From assembly GCA_000230935.2 (NCBI GenBank), contig AGIQ01000002.1, forward strand, positions 1,798,001-1,862,000: a stretch of 64,000 bases of DNA, written 5' to 3'. The position numbers and the translations under genes are program-made. The notes under the pieces were generated by a model. That model was not told the origin of the DNA. It saw nothing but the letters and a program-made list of their open reading frames with translations, and searched no databases. This DNA comes from Mycolicibacterium rhodesiae JS60 (lineage in GTDB: Bacteria > Actinomycetota > Actinomycetes > Mycobacteriales > Mycobacteriaceae). This document shows positions 9,393 to 18,647 of the stretch, piece after piece (position 1 is the first letter of the stretch; every line of letters starts with the position of its first letter).

Positions 9393-11452
9393 CGCCGGGG
9401 CTTGCGCGGGAGCACCAACGCGTCGACGGCTACCACCCCGGTGGGCGAGGCGATGAGGGGGTTGGCTTCGACGGCGTCCACGTGCTCGCCGAGTTCGGTT
9501 GCCAATTGCGAGAATCCGACGATCGCCTCAGCCAAGGCTTCGATGGCGACCGGGGGCGCGCCGCGCCAGCCGGCCAGTAGTGGCGCGGTGTGCAGTGACC
9601 GCAGCAGCGCCGCGGCGCCCTCGCGGTTGACCGGCGCGCAGGCGACCGCGCGGTCGGCCAGCAGTTCCACCAGGGTGCCGCCGGCGGCCACCACGATCAG
9701 CGGCCCGAAGTTGTCATCACGCACCACGCCCAGTGAGATCTCCACGCCCGCAGGGGCCATCGCGTCGATGCTGACGTCAGGCCCCAGGCGGCCTGCCATC
9801 TCCTCGTAGGCGAGCCGCAGCGATTCGCGGTCACCGACACCCAGAACCACCCCACCCACATCGCTCTTGTGCGCGCTGCCAAGCGTTTTAATCGCGACCG
9901 GATAGCCGACCACCTCGGCTGCGGCCAACGCCTCGGTGACATCGTGGGCGGTGCGCGATTGCGTCACCGGTATGCCGTAGTCGGCGAGCAGGGCGAAGGC
10001 GGCCGGAGCGTCCCAGCCGGGTTCGGCCAACCGGGCCGTCCAGCGTCGTGCGCGCGCGCCGTCGATCTGGGGGACTACGGTCGCCACCGGCAGCGGCCAG
10101 CGCGCCAAATGACCCAGCGCGGCGATACCGCTGCGGGCGCCCTCGAGTACCGGAACACCGTTATCGCGCAGTCGTTTCGCGGTGGGCGGGTCGATCGCCG
10201 AGGGTACCGAGGTCAGCACCGCGAGCGGGGCATCGCTGCCGGCCGTGACGTCCAGGGCGGCGTCGGCGTAGGCGGTGTCATCGTCGAACTCGGTGACCAG
10301 GTCGACCGCCAGCGCGGTCACCGCAACGCCCGCGTCGTCGACCAGCGCACGCAGGCACCCGCCGAACAATTCGCGGGTATCCGCACCCGTGCCCCACACA
10401 TCGAGCGGGTTGCCGGGGGCCAGTCCTTCGTCGAGCAGGTCACCGATCGCGACCAGCGTCGGGGCGGCCAGTTCGGCGAAGTCGACGGCGAGGTCGTGGG
10501 CGATATCGGCGCACAGCGCGCGCTCGGCCCCGGAATCGTGCACGGTCGCGATCCCGTGCGATCCGACCCTGCGCCGGCGACCCGCCTCGAAAAGTTCGAT
10601 GGTGTCGGTGAATTCGGCCATGTCCGAGACGCGGATCGCCCCGGTGTCGGCGCACAACGCCTGCCACCCGGCGGCGTCGCCGGCCAGCGCACCGGAGTGG
10701 GCGGCCACCATCGCGCGGCCGCGCGGGGAGTGACCGACCGGCAGAATCACCACCGGGATGCCGCGCTGGGCGGCGCGGTGCAACCCGGCCCGTAGCCGGC
10801 CCACCGACCGCGGCGTTTCCAGTAGCAGCGCGATCAACGTGGTGCCCGGGTCCTCGACGACGTAGTCGACGTAGTCGGCGGTATCGGTGACCAGTTCCTG
10901 ACCCGACGAGACCGCCAGCCGGAACCCGAACCCGCGGCCGGTCCGCAGTATCGTCGAGAACGCCGACCCCGAGTGCGTCACCAGTGAAACCCCGCCCGGC
11001 GGTAGGGGATCGGGCTCGAGATAGCCCAGTGCGCGTAGGCCGGTGGCGTTGTTGACGAAACCCATGCAGCCCGCACCGCAGACCGCCATCCTCGCCTCGG
11101 TGGCGGCCTCGGCGACGGCCTGCCGTAGCTCCGTGCCATGCGCGGAGCCGAAGATGACCGCCGACCGTGCGCCCACCGCCGCAGCGGCTTTCAGCTCATC
11201 GAGCAGGACGGCGTCGGGCACGCCGAGCAGTACCAGATCGACCGGCTGATCGAGCGCGGCCAGTGATGGTGCGCAGGCGATGCCGTCGATGCTGTCGTAG
11301 CGCGGATTGACCAATTGCATGCGCGCGGTGCTGCGGCGCGCCTCGATGATCATCCGCTCGCCGAAGCTGCCGGGTTTCGGGCTGGCCCCCACGAGTGCCA
11401 CCGAGCGGGCCTCCAGCATGGCGGCCACGGGCGTCCGGCGGCTGTCGGTCAT
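9377..11452 (-). CDS. NDP-forming acyl-CoA synthetase (acetate-CoA ligase family)
   Basis: A 691-residue single-chain enzyme combining both parts of the NDP-forming ligase. A CoA-binding domain lies near the N-terminus (SVALVGASPKPGSFGERMI), followed by succinyl-CoA-ligase-like domains and an ATP-grasp domain (GYPVAIKTLGSAHKSDVGGV) near the C-terminus. It makes acyl-CoA from acid, CoA and ATP through a phosphohistidine. The ATG at 11452 overlaps the stop of the upstream oxidase gene by 4 bases, so the two are coupled. In this cluster it may activate the carboxylic acid left after amine oxidation; that is inference. Confidence 0.88.
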   Translation of the reverse strand: MTDSRRTPVAAMLEARSVALVGASPKPGSFGERMIIEARRSTARMQLVNPRYDSIDGIACAPSLAALDQPVDLVLLGVPDAVLLDELKAAAAVGARSAVIFGSAHGTELRQAVAEAATEARMAVCGAGCMGFVNNATGLRALGYLEPDPLPPGGVSLVTHSGSAFSTILRTGRGFGFRLAVSSGQELVTDTADYVDYVVEDPGTTLIALLLETPRSVGRLRAGLHRAAQRGIPVVILPVGHSPRGRAMVAAHSGALAGDAAGWQALCADTGAIRVSDMAEFTDTIELFEAGRRRRVGSHGIATVHDSGAERALCADIAHDLAVDFAELAAPTLVAIGDLLDEGLAPGNPLDVWGTGADTRELFGGCLRALVDDAGVAVTALAVDLVTEFDDDTAYADAALDVTAGSDAPLAVLTSVPSAIDPPTAKRLRDNGVPVLEGARSGIAALGHLARWPLPVATVVPQIDGARARRWTARLAEPGWDAPAAFALLADYGIPVTQSRTAHDVTEALAAAEVVGYPVAIKTLGSAHKSDVGGVVLGVGDRESLRLAYEEMAGRLGPDVSIDAMAPAGVEISLGVVRDDNFGPLIVVAAGGTLVELLADRAVACAPVNREGAAALLRSLHTAPLLAGWRGAPPVAIEALAEAIVGFSQLATELGEHVDAVEANPLIASPTGVVAVDALVLPRKPRRQKMA

Positions 11453-13071
11453 CGCCTGCGGAAGCGCTTCTTCTTGGTGTCGGCCAGCGCGGCCCTTGCG
11501 GCCTGCCACCCGGGAATGCCGCACACCCCGCCGCCGGCATGGGTGCCCGAGCTTCCGTTGTAGAGCCCGGCGATCGGTGTGCGGTAGTCGGCGTAGCCCG
11601 GTGCGGGCCGCATGTGGAACAACTGCTCGAGCGACAGCTCCCCGTGGAAGATGTTGCCTCCGATGAGGCCGTACTCCTGCTCCATCTCATACGGCCCGAC
11701 GATGTCGCGATGCAGGATCGAGGACTTGAAGCCGGGGGCGACCTGGTCGTACAGGTCGATCAGGCGGTCGGCATAGGCGTCCAGCTCCTCGGTGTGCGGA
11801 GCGTCGGCCCACGCCGCGGGGACCCACTGGGTGAACAGCGACATGATGTGCGTGCCATCGGGATTCAGTGTCTTGTCTAGGGTCGTGGGGATCACGCCAT
11901 CGCTGAACGGCATCAGCGCGGGCCTGCCGACGCGGGCATCCTGGAACGCAGCCTCGATGTACTCCATCGTGGGTGCCATCTCGACCGAGCCGGTGTGGTG
12001 TTCGGCCTGCCCATCGCTGGGATCGGCGGTGAAGTTCGGCAACTCGCCAAGGGCCAGGTTGATCTTGACCACACCGCTTCGGGTCTTGAAATGCTCGATG
12101 TCGGAGACGAACTCCGCGGGCAACTCGCCCGGCGGAATATGGTCCAGGAAAGCGATTTTCGGGTGCAGTGTGGTGACGACCAGGGGTGCCCGCAGTTCGT
12201 CACCGTTCTCCAGGGCCACGCCCTCGATCCGGCCGCCCCGCACCAGCATCCGGGACACCCGGGCCTTGGTGCGGATCTCGGCGCCGAAGCTGCGTGCGGA
12301 TTTCGCGATGGCCTCCGACACCGCACCCATGCCGCCCTCGGGGTATCCCCAACTGCCGAGCTGGCCGTCGCCGACGTCGCCGATCGAGTGATGCGCCATC
12401 ACGTAGGCGGTGCCCGGCTCGTACGGTCCGGCCCAGGTACCGATGACTCCGTTGACGGCGAGCGCGCCCTTGATTTGCGGTGATTCGAACCAGTCGTCGA
12501 GCAGGTCGGCGATGCTCATCGTCAGCAACCGGGTGACGTCGCCCATCATCCGGGTGGTCATGCCTCGCTGGCTCCAGCCCAGCTTCGCGAGCTCGAACAG
12601 ATCCGACGGCTTGTGCGAACCGATGTTGGGCGGCACCTGCGTCAGGAGCGGACCCATGACGTCGGCGATGCCCTCCAGCCAGGCGTTCCACTTGGGCCAG
12701 GTGTCGGCGTCCTTCTTGGAGAATTTGGCCAGCTGCTCATGGGTGCGGGCCGGATCGTCCTCGTAGATGGTCAGCGAGCCGCCCTCGGGAAATGCCTGGT
12801 AGTAGGGGCCCATCGGGTGGACCTTGTAGCCGTGGCGCTCCAGACTCAGGTCTCGCACGATCGTCGGCGGCATCAGGCTCATCACGTACGACAGCCGGGT
12901 GACCCGAAGATGTGGTGCGTCTTCCCAGGGCGCCTCGGTAGTCGCCGCTCCGCCCAGTGCACCCCGTGACTCCAGGACCACGGTTCTGGCGCCCGAGCGT
13001 GCGAGATAGGCGGCCGAGACCAGTCCGTTGTGTCCGCCGCCGATGACGATGGCGTCGTAGGTGTTCGACAT
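11449..13071 (-). CDS. FAD-dependent oxidoreductase, PYROXD2/phytoene desaturase-like
   Basis: A 540-residue flavoprotein with an N-terminal dinucleotide-binding fold (YDAIVIGGGHNGLVSAAYLA) and GGAATTEA, and the C-terminal FAD motif GLYNGSSGTHAGGGVCGIPG. The family covers carotenoid desaturase-like and PYROXD2 proteins. The inner ATG at 13071 is preferred to a start 8 codons upstream because GGAG precedes it. It is the first gene of an operon with the CoA ligase and is divergent from the TetR gene across a TCARTC-type palindrome. The substrate is unknown; the neighbours suggest an amine rather than a carotenoid. Confidence 0.82.
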   Translation of the reverse strand: MSNTYDAIVIGGGHNGLVSAAYLARSGARTVVLESRGALGGAATTEAPWEDAPHLRVTRLSYVMSLMPPTIVRDLSLERHGYKVHPMGPYYQAFPEGGSLTIYEDDPARTHEQLAKFSKKDADTWPKWNAWLEGIADVMGPLLTQVPPNIGSHKPSDLFELAKLGWSQRGMTTRMMGDVTRLLTMSIADLLDDWFESPQIKGALAVNGVIGTWAGPYEPGTAYVMAHHSIGDVGDGQLGSWGYPEGGMGAVSEAIAKSARSFGAEIRTKARVSRMLVRGGRIEGVALENGDELRAPLVVTTLHPKIAFLDHIPPGELPAEFVSDIEHFKTRSGVVKINLALGELPNFTADPSDGQAEHHTGSVEMAPTMEYIEAAFQDARVGRPALMPFSDGVIPTTLDKTLNPDGTHIMSLFTQWVPAAWADAPHTEELDAYADRLIDLYDQVAPGFKSSILHRDIVGPYEMEQEYGLIGGNIFHGELSLEQLFHMRPAPGYADYRTPIAGLYNGSSGTHAGGGVCGIPGWQAARAALADTKKKRFRRR

Positions 13072-13107
13072 GGCGCTCCACTTTCGTCGTCCCACACGGG
13101 ATCGTTT

Positions 13108-13123
13108 GACTGACTGTTCAATC
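13108..13123. promoter_or_regulatory. Operator GACTGA-CTGT-TCAATC (copy 2, near tetR)
   Basis: Between the divergent oxidoreductase and TetR genes lies a one-mismatch version of the palindrome found perfectly at 7797 and 16433. A second inverted repeat, CTAAC-N5-GTTAG, follows at 13123-13137. A TetR regulator often binds its own divergent promoter, so this is a likely autoregulatory site. Confidence 0.65.
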
Positions 13124-13186
13124 TAACCAAGTGTTAGGCTTTCAACAAGTGCCAGCGCAGGCACGGCTGAAGGGGAGAGCGACACG

Positions 13187-13840
13187 ATGGCAGATCCGGC
13201 ACCCGCGACCGAGAACAACGAAGCGCGGCGCATCCAGATGTTGCGCGCCGCAGCGGAGCTCATCTGTGAACGGGGTTTCTCCGAGACCCGGATCTCCGAT
13301 GTCGCGAAACGGGCCGGGGTCAGCTCGGCGTTGGTCATCTACTACTTCGGCACCCGCGATCGGCTACTCGTCGATGCGCTGCGTTATTCCGAGGAATCGT
13401 TCTACGAGGCCGCCGAGCAGATGCTGGCCGAGGTGCCCTCGCTGCGGGACCGGCTGTCGCTGCTGATCCAGTGGACCTGCGTGCCGGAGGGGACGAACGA
13501 GATCCCCGGCGCCTGGGGGCTGTGGTTCGACCTGTGGGCGCAGGCCTTCCGGCATGACGAGGTCAAGGCCGGCCGGGTCGAGCTCGACGCGCGCTGGCGC
13601 CGGATGATCGTCGACGCGGTGGAATCGGCCGAGCTGGAGGCCGACGTGGACCCCAAGATGTTCGCCCTGGAGTTCTCGGCGCTGCTGGACGGCTTGTCGA
13701 TTCAGGTCGCACTGGAGGATCCGGAAGTCGACTCGCAGGTGGCTTACGAGATCGCGATGCGGTTCGCCGAGCGCGAGCTGGATCTACCGCGGGAGCGGCG
13801 CCGAACGGTGGCCGCGGGCCGCGGCCGACGATCACGCTGA
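13187..13840 (+). CDS. TetR-family transcriptional regulator
   Basis: A 217-residue regulator with an N-terminal TetR helix-turn-helix at about residues 12-58 (AAAELICERGFSETRISDVA, then RAGVSSALVIYYFGTRDRLL) and a BetI-like ligand domain. It is divergent from the PYROXD2-like gene. The shared GACTGA-N4-TCARTC sites suggest that it controls itself, the oxidase/CoA-ligase operon, the acyl-CoA dehydrogenase/FAD oxidase pair and the aminotransferase/transporter pair. The ligand would probably be an intermediate of the amine pathway. Its end overlaps the convergent ATPase gene by 9 bases. Confidence 0.9.
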   Translation: MADPAPATENNEARRIQMLRAAAELICERGFSETRISDVAKRAGVSSALVIYYFGTRDRLLVDALRYSEESFYEAAEQMLAEVPSLRDRLSLLIQWTCVPEGTNEIPGAWGLWFDLWAQAFRHDEVKAGRVELDARWRRMIVDAVESAELEADVDPKMFALEFSALLDGLSIQVALEDPEVDSQVAYEIAMRFAERELDLPRERRRTVAAGRGRRSR

Positions 13841-14971
13841 GGTGACCAGTTCTGCCGCCGGATCCTTGATGACGGCGGCGGCACTTCGGGCCAGCACCCG
13901 CACGGCGTCCTGGGTGCACACACAGGTGACCGCCGTCCCGGCGTCATAGCCCACCGAGCCGGGCCCGGATTGGTTCGGGACGTCGACGACGAGTGCGGTC
14001 GGTTCTCCGACGTTGACGTGCACCTGTGTCGATGCCCCGTGATAGACCACCTGGGCCACGGTGCCGTTGATCGCGTTGTGCCCGGGCGACACCGGGTCGT
14101 CCGGGGACTGCAGCGTGATGCGTTCCGGGCGGATGACGATGGCGGCCGGGCCGGGTTGGCACGCGTTGTCCACCGCTGCGCCCAATCGCGTCGCGAGTGC
14201 CGAACACAGCGCCGACCCGTTGTCGTTCTGCAGCACATCGGCATCGAAAATATTTGCCGCACCGAGGAATCCGGCCACATAGGTGGTGGCCGGGGCGGAG
14301 TAGATCTCCTGCGGCGGGCCGACCTGTTCGACGCGCCCCTCGGCCAGCACGGCGATCTGATCGCTCATCGTCAGCGCCTCGTCCTGGTCGTGGGTCACGT
14401 AGACGAACGTGATCTCGACCTCGCGTTGGACGGCCCGCAGCTCGAGCTGGAGTTGCCTGCGCAGTTTGGCATCCAGTGCACCGAGCGGCTCGTCGAGCAG
14501 CAGCACGCTGGGCTGCAGAACCAGCGCGCGGGCCAGCGCCACACGCTGCTGCTGACCGCCGGACAGTTGGCCGGGTTTACGCTTGGCGTACCCGCTCATC
14601 CGGACCAGTTCGAGCGCCTCACCCACGCGGCGCTTGGTCTCGTCCTTGGGGGTTTTGCGGTATTTGAGCCCGAACGCCACGTTGTCCCAGACCGTCATGA
14701 ACGGGAACAGGGCGTAGGTCTGGAACACGGTGTTGACCGGACGCTTGTGCGGCGGATCCTGCGCCACATCACGGCCGTCGAGTTCGATCCGCCCGGAGTC
14801 GGGTTTCTCGAATCCGGCGATCATCCGCAGCGTGGTGGTCTTACCGCAGCCGGATGCGCCCAGAAGCGAATAAAACTGTCCCGCTGGGATATCCAGGTCG
14901 ATGCCTGTCACGGCGGGAACTCCGTCGAACGACTTCGCCAGCTGGTGCAGCCGGATCGCGCCGCCGGTCAC
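13832..14971 (-). CDS. ABC transporter ATP-binding subunit, PotA-like
   Basis: A 379-residue ATPase for a spermidine/putrescine-type importer. Walker A is at about residues 38-46 (GASGCGKTT), the signature is LSGGQQQRVALARAL and Walker B is VLLLDEPLGALD. A C-terminal TOBE regulatory region follows. The GTG at 14971 is chosen because the protein begins just before the first strand of the nucleotide-binding domain; the upstream frame lies inside the aminotransferase gene. It is separated from its presumed permeases, which lie on the other strand at 17739-19537. Confidence 0.9.
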   Translation of the reverse strand: MTGGAIRLHQLAKSFDGVPAVTGIDLDIPAGQFYSLLGASGCGKTTTLRMIAGFEKPDSGRIELDGRDVAQDPPHKRPVNTVFQTYALFPFMTVWDNVAFGLKYRKTPKDETKRRVGEALELVRMSGYAKRKPGQLSGGQQQRVALARALVLQPSVLLLDEPLGALDAKLRRQLQLELRAVQREVEITFVYVTHDQDEALTMSDQIAVLAEGRVEQVGPPQEIYSAPATTYVAGFLGAANIFDADVLQNDNGSALCSALATRLGAAVDNACQPGPAAIVIRPERITLQSPDDPVSPGHNAINGTVAQVVYHGASTQVHVNVGEPTALVVDVPNQSGPGSVGYDAGTAVTCVCTQDAVRVLARSAAAVIKDPAAELVTSA

Positions 14972-14996
14972 CGGCGGCCGTCCCCACCGCAGGGGC

Positions 14997-16373
14997 TCAG
15001 GCCGCCACCGCCTGGGCCAGCCGGGCGAAGTTCGCGGCGAACCGGTCGACATCGGCCTCGTCGTGCTGAACTGATAGCAACCATTGCTCCACCTTGCCCC
15101 AAGGCGGCAGGAATACGCCGCCATTGTGCTGCATGAGCCAGTGCAGATGGCCCAACCGGTCGTCGATCTGAAGGAAATCGCGGAAGTCGTGGACCGGCTC
15201 GCGCTTGAACGTCACACAACCCTTGGCCCCGAGGCTCACCACGTGCCAACCGTAACCGTATTGCGCGGTGGTCGCTTCCAAAGCGCCGCGCAGCCGCGCG
15301 GCCAGAGAACCCATGCGCGCGTACGCGGCAGGCGTCAGCACCTCGGCAAGGGTGGCCCTGGTGGCCGCCATCGCCAGCGGGTTGCCGTTGAACGTGCCGA
15401 CCTGCTCGTAGCTGCCGTCGGCGATGGCCGACATGACCTCCGTGGTGCCCCCGATCGCGGCGACCGAAATCCCTCCACCCAAAGCCTTTGCCAGACAGAC
15501 GATATCGGGCACGACCCCGGATATGGCGGTGACACCGCCGGGCCCGGTGGTGAACCCGGTCTTGACCTCGTCGTAGATCAGCAGGGCGCCCTCGGCGTGT
15601 ACCAGCTCGCGAGTCGCAGCCAGGTAGCCGTCGTCGGGCGGGATGATGCCGGCGTTCATCATCACCGGTTCGACGATCATCGCCGCCACCTGTCCGCGGT
15701 GCTCGGTCAATGCCCGGGCGACCGCCTCGGGGTCGTTGAACGGCACCACGACCACCAGATCGCGGATCGCCGCGGGAATCCCGCTGTTGCCGGGCACGCC
15801 GATCGGATGCTCTCGCGAGCCGATCTGATCGGCCTCCGGCAGCACCGAGACCTCCACCGAATCGTGGTGGCCGTGGTAGCAGCCCTCGACCTTGATGATG
15901 AGGTCCCGCCCCGTCACCGACCGGGCCAGGTGGACGGCGTCCATGGTGGCTTCGGTGCCGGAATTGGCGAAGCGCCACAGCGGCAGATCGAACCGGCGGG
16001 CCAGTTCGCCCGAGATCCAGATCGCGTCCTCGGTGGGTTGCGCGAAATGCGTGCCCCGCCGGACCTGCCTGCTGACCGCCTCGACGATCGCGGGGTGGGC
16101 GTGCCCGGCGATGGACGCGCCGTAGCCGCCGTGCATGTCGACGTACTCGGTGCCGTCGACGTCGTAGACCTTGGAGCCCGCACCGTGGCTCATCCAGACC
16201 GCTTGTGGTTGGGCGATCTGCCAGTTCGATGTCGCCCCGCCCGCGAGGTGTTCGCGTGCGCGGCTGATCATTTCGGTGCTGCGCGGCTGGCGCGCCAGGA
16301 ACACCTTCTCCTCATCGGCGATCAACTGGTCGACAGCGTCATGAACCGGGCTCTCGATCATCGGCGAAGCCAC
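14997..16373 (-). CDS. Class III aminotransferase (glutamate-1-semialdehyde aminomutase-like)
   Basis: A 458-residue PLP enzyme of aminotransferase class III. The cofactor sites are the FANSGTEATMDAVHLAR phosphate loop, Asp268 in IYDEVKTGF, and Lys296 in CLAKALGGG, the likely Schiff-base lysine. The GTG start at 16373 has GAAAGG about 7 bases upstream and is preferred over an upstream GTG in the same frame. A 25-base operator-containing repeat lies just upstream. With a polyamine-type transporter beside it, the most natural role is transamination of an imported amine; heme biosynthesis is less likely here. Confidence 0.87.
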   Translation of the reverse strand: MASPMIESPVHDAVDQLIADEEKVFLARQPRSTEMISRAREHLAGGATSNWQIAQPQAVWMSHGAGSKVYDVDGTEYVDMHGGYGASIAGHAHPAIVEAVSRQVRRGTHFAQPTEDAIWISGELARRFDLPLWRFANSGTEATMDAVHLARSVTGRDLIIKVEGCYHGHHDSVEVSVLPEADQIGSREHPIGVPGNSGIPAAIRDLVVVVPFNDPEAVARALTEHRGQVAAMIVEPVMMNAGIIPPDDGYLAATRELVHAEGALLIYDEVKTGFTTGPGGVTAISGVVPDIVCLAKALGGGISVAAIGGTTEVMSAIADGSYEQVGTFNGNPLAMAATRATLAEVLTPAAYARMGSLAARLRGALEATTAQYGYGWHVVSLGAKGCVTFKREPVHDFRDFLQIDDRLGHLHWLMQHNGGVFLPPWGKVEQWLLSVQHDEADVDRFAANFARLAQAVAA

Positions 16374-16432
16374 GGGGGAACCTTTCACTCGATTGCTGCG
16401 CGGACCTGCGAAAAAGCGCCGCGAGATCTATT

Positions 16433-16448
16433 GACTGAGCGTTCAGTC
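16433..16448. promoter_or_regulatory. Palindromic operator GACTGA-GCGT-TCAGTC (copy 3)
   Basis: Perfect copy of the palindrome at 7797, embedded in the same 25-base identical stretch. It lies between the divergent aminotransferase and solute-binding-protein genes, so one site could control both transcription units. Confidence 0.72.
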
Positions 16449-16497
16449 TATGCCAGAGTCCAAGGAGCAGACAAGACTCGAAACCACGGAGGCGCGG

Positions 16498-17739
16498 ATG
16501 CCAGCACCCACGGGACCCGGCCCGAATCGTCGACAGTTCCTGCAGCGGGCCGCCCTACTGGCCGCTGGAACCCCCGCACTCGTGGCCTTCCTCGATGCGT
16601 GTTCCAAAGGCGGACAGTCGAGTTCGGCACCGACCCTGAAGATCGCGTCCCCGCAGAACCCGGTGAAGTGGGACATCCAAAGCGATAACAAGCCGATCGC
16701 CGACGGGCTCGGTCCCGAAAAGGGTGCCACGCTGCAGCTCTACAGCTACGCCGACTACATGGCGCCCGAGTCGGTCAAGTCCTTCGAGGACAAGTACGGC
16801 GTCAAGGTGCAGATCTCGACGTTCAACGACACGGACGAGGGACTGACCAAGATCCGCGGCGGCAACGTCGACTACGACATCTTCTTCCCGAGTTATGACC
16901 AGCTCGGCCGGTTGGTCACCGGGGGACTGCTCCGCCCGCTCAACCACAGCTACATCGACAACATCAAGAACGTCTGGCCGGTCTTCACCAACCCGTGGTA
17001 TGACCAGGGCTGGCAATATACGGTGCCGTACACCGTCTACACCACCGGCATCGGCTGGCGTAATGACCAGGTGCCCGCCGATATCGGCGCGCTGAAGAAT
17101 CCCTATGAGGCACTGTGGGATCCGGCCTACAAGAACAAGACCGCCGTCATCGACGACTGGCACACCGCGATGGCGATGGTGCTGCTGAAGATGGGGATCA
17201 CCGACGTCAACACGTCGTCGGCCGACGACCTGAAGAAACTCGGTGAGCAGCTGACCGCACTGGTGGCTGCGACCTCGCCGAAGGTGACCATCACGATGTA
17301 CAGCGACCTGCCCGCAGGTCAGATCGGCCTGTCGCAGATGTGGTCCGGCGACATCATCAACGCTCAGAGCTACCTGCCTGAGGGCACCGGTGTGGAGATC
17401 CTGCGGTACTGGTTCCCCACGGACGGCAAGGGACTGGTGGACAATGACCTGATGGTGGCGCTGCGCGGTGGCAAGAATCCGGTGCTGGCGCACCTGTTCA
17501 TCAACCACATGCTCGACCCCGAGGTCGCCAAGCAGAATTTCTCGGCGATCGGCTACCAACCGCCGCAGAATTCGATCAACCCGGACACTCTGGTGGCCGA
17601 CGGGTTCATTCCGGAGAACCTCAAGACCGCGATCGTGCGGCCCGAGTATTTCGACGTCGGTTATCGACTGCTCGAGCTGGATACCGCCAATGACGCTGCC
17701 TGGCACAACGTCTGGCGCGCCTTCAAAGCCGGGGGATAG
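16498..17739 (+). CDS. Spermidine/putrescine-type solute-binding lipoprotein
   Basis: A 413-residue periplasmic binding protein of the PotD/PotF class. The N-terminus has a twin-arginine motif (NRRQFLQ) followed by a hydrophobic stretch and the lipobox LDAC, so it should be a Tat-exported lipoprotein. The start at 16498 has GGAGG 6 bases upstream; an ATG at 16450 overlaps the operator and is less likely. The body (LQLYSYADYMAPESVKSFED, GGNVDYDIFFPSYDQLGRL) is typical of polyamine binding proteins. Two permease genes follow with overlaps. Confidence 0.9.
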   Translation: MPAPTGPGPNRRQFLQRAALLAAGTPALVAFLDACSKGGQSSSAPTLKIASPQNPVKWDIQSDNKPIADGLGPEKGATLQLYSYADYMAPESVKSFEDKYGVKVQISTFNDTDEGLTKIRGGNVDYDIFFPSYDQLGRLVTGGLLRPLNHSYIDNIKNVWPVFTNPWYDQGWQYTVPYTVYTTGIGWRNDQVPADIGALKNPYEALWDPAYKNKTAVIDDWHTAMAMVLLKMGITDVNTSSADDLKKLGEQLTALVAATSPKVTITMYSDLPAGQIGLSQMWSGDIINAQSYLPEGTGVEILRYWFPTDGKGLVDNDLMVALRGGKNPVLAHLFINHMLDPEVAKQNFSAIGYQPPQNSINPDTLVADGFIPENLKTAIVRPEYFDVGYRLLELDTANDAAWHNVWRAFKAGG

Positions 17740-18647
17740 TGCTTCAGCGAAAGCCGAGACGCGGCAGCGGGCTGTGGCCCCTGCTCGCCATGCCGGGGGT
17801 TGTCTGGCTGGCGGTGTTCTTCTTGGCCCCGCTCTACGTGGTGCTGGCCATCGTGTTCGGGCAGATCGATCCGATCTTCCGGACGCCGATCCCGGTCTGG
17901 AACCCGTTGGAATGGAACCCGTCTCAGTTCACGTATGTCCTGACCCACATCGTCGGCGAGGATGGGGTGTTCGGGCCTGCGTTGCTGCGCACCGCGGTCT
18001 ACGTCGTGCTGGCCAGTGTGCTGTGTCTGTTGATCGCCTTCCCGGTTGCCTACTACACGGCGCGGCTGTCCGGCCGGTGGGCGGGCGTGTTGCTCGCGGC
18101 GTTGATCGCGCCGTTCTGGATCAGCTACATGATGCGAATGCTGGCCTGGGTCAACCTGCTTCAGGACGACGGCATGGTGAATCGGATCTTCAGCCTGGGT
18201 GGACTGTTCGACGTCAACGTGCACTGGCTGACCGGCCAGCCGGTGGTAGTTGTGCTCGGTCTGGTGTACGGCTATGTGCCCTACATGATTCTGCCGCTGT
18301 ACGCAGGTCTGGACCGGTTGCCGCAGTCGACGTTGGAGGCCGCCAGAGACCTGGGGGCCAACCGGATCGAGTCGTTCTGGCGGGTGACGCTGCCGATGTG
18401 CCGGCCCACGATCGTGGCGGGCGTGCTGCTCACCTGCCTGCCCATGCTCGGTGATTACTTCACCTCGGACATGCTGTCGGCCTCGCCGAAGACGGCGATG
18501 GTGGGCAACCTGATCAACGACAGCGTGCAGTCGCCGGGGCAGACCGGGCAGGCCGGCGCGTTCGTGATGCTGGTGCTGATCGTGACCGTTGTGCCGATGT
18601 TCTACTACGTGCGGGTGACCGCGCGCGCCGACGAGGTGTCCACATGA
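17739..18647 (+). CDS. ABC transporter permease, PotB-like
   Basis: A 302-residue inner-membrane permease with about six membrane segments. The ATPase-contact loop is TLEAARDLGANRIESFWRVT with the EAA motif. The GTG start overlaps the stop of the binding-protein gene by one base, and the next permease overlaps its end by 4 bases, so translation is coupled. It should pair with the PotC-like protein and the PotA-like ATPase at 13832. Confidence 0.92.
   Translation: MLQRKPRRGSGLWPLLAMPGVVWLAVFFLAPLYVVLAIVFGQIDPIFRTPIPVWNPLEWNPSQFTYVLTHIVGEDGVFGPALLRTAVYVVLASVLCLLIAFPVAYYTARLSGRWAGVLLAALIAPFWISYMMRMLAWVNLLQDDGMVNRIFSLGGLFDVNVHWLTGQPVVVVLGLVYGYVPYMILPLYAGLDRLPQSTLEAARDLGANRIESFWRVTLPMCRPTIVAGVLLTCLPMLGDYFTSDMLSASPKTAMVGNLINDSVQSPGQTGQAGAFVMLVLIVTVVPMFYYVRVTARADEVST

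Noticed and set aside
16450..16497. Earlier ATG as start of the solute-binding protein
   Set aside because: It overlaps the operator and has no ribosome-binding site; the ATG at 16498 has GGAGG and begins directly before the Tat motif.
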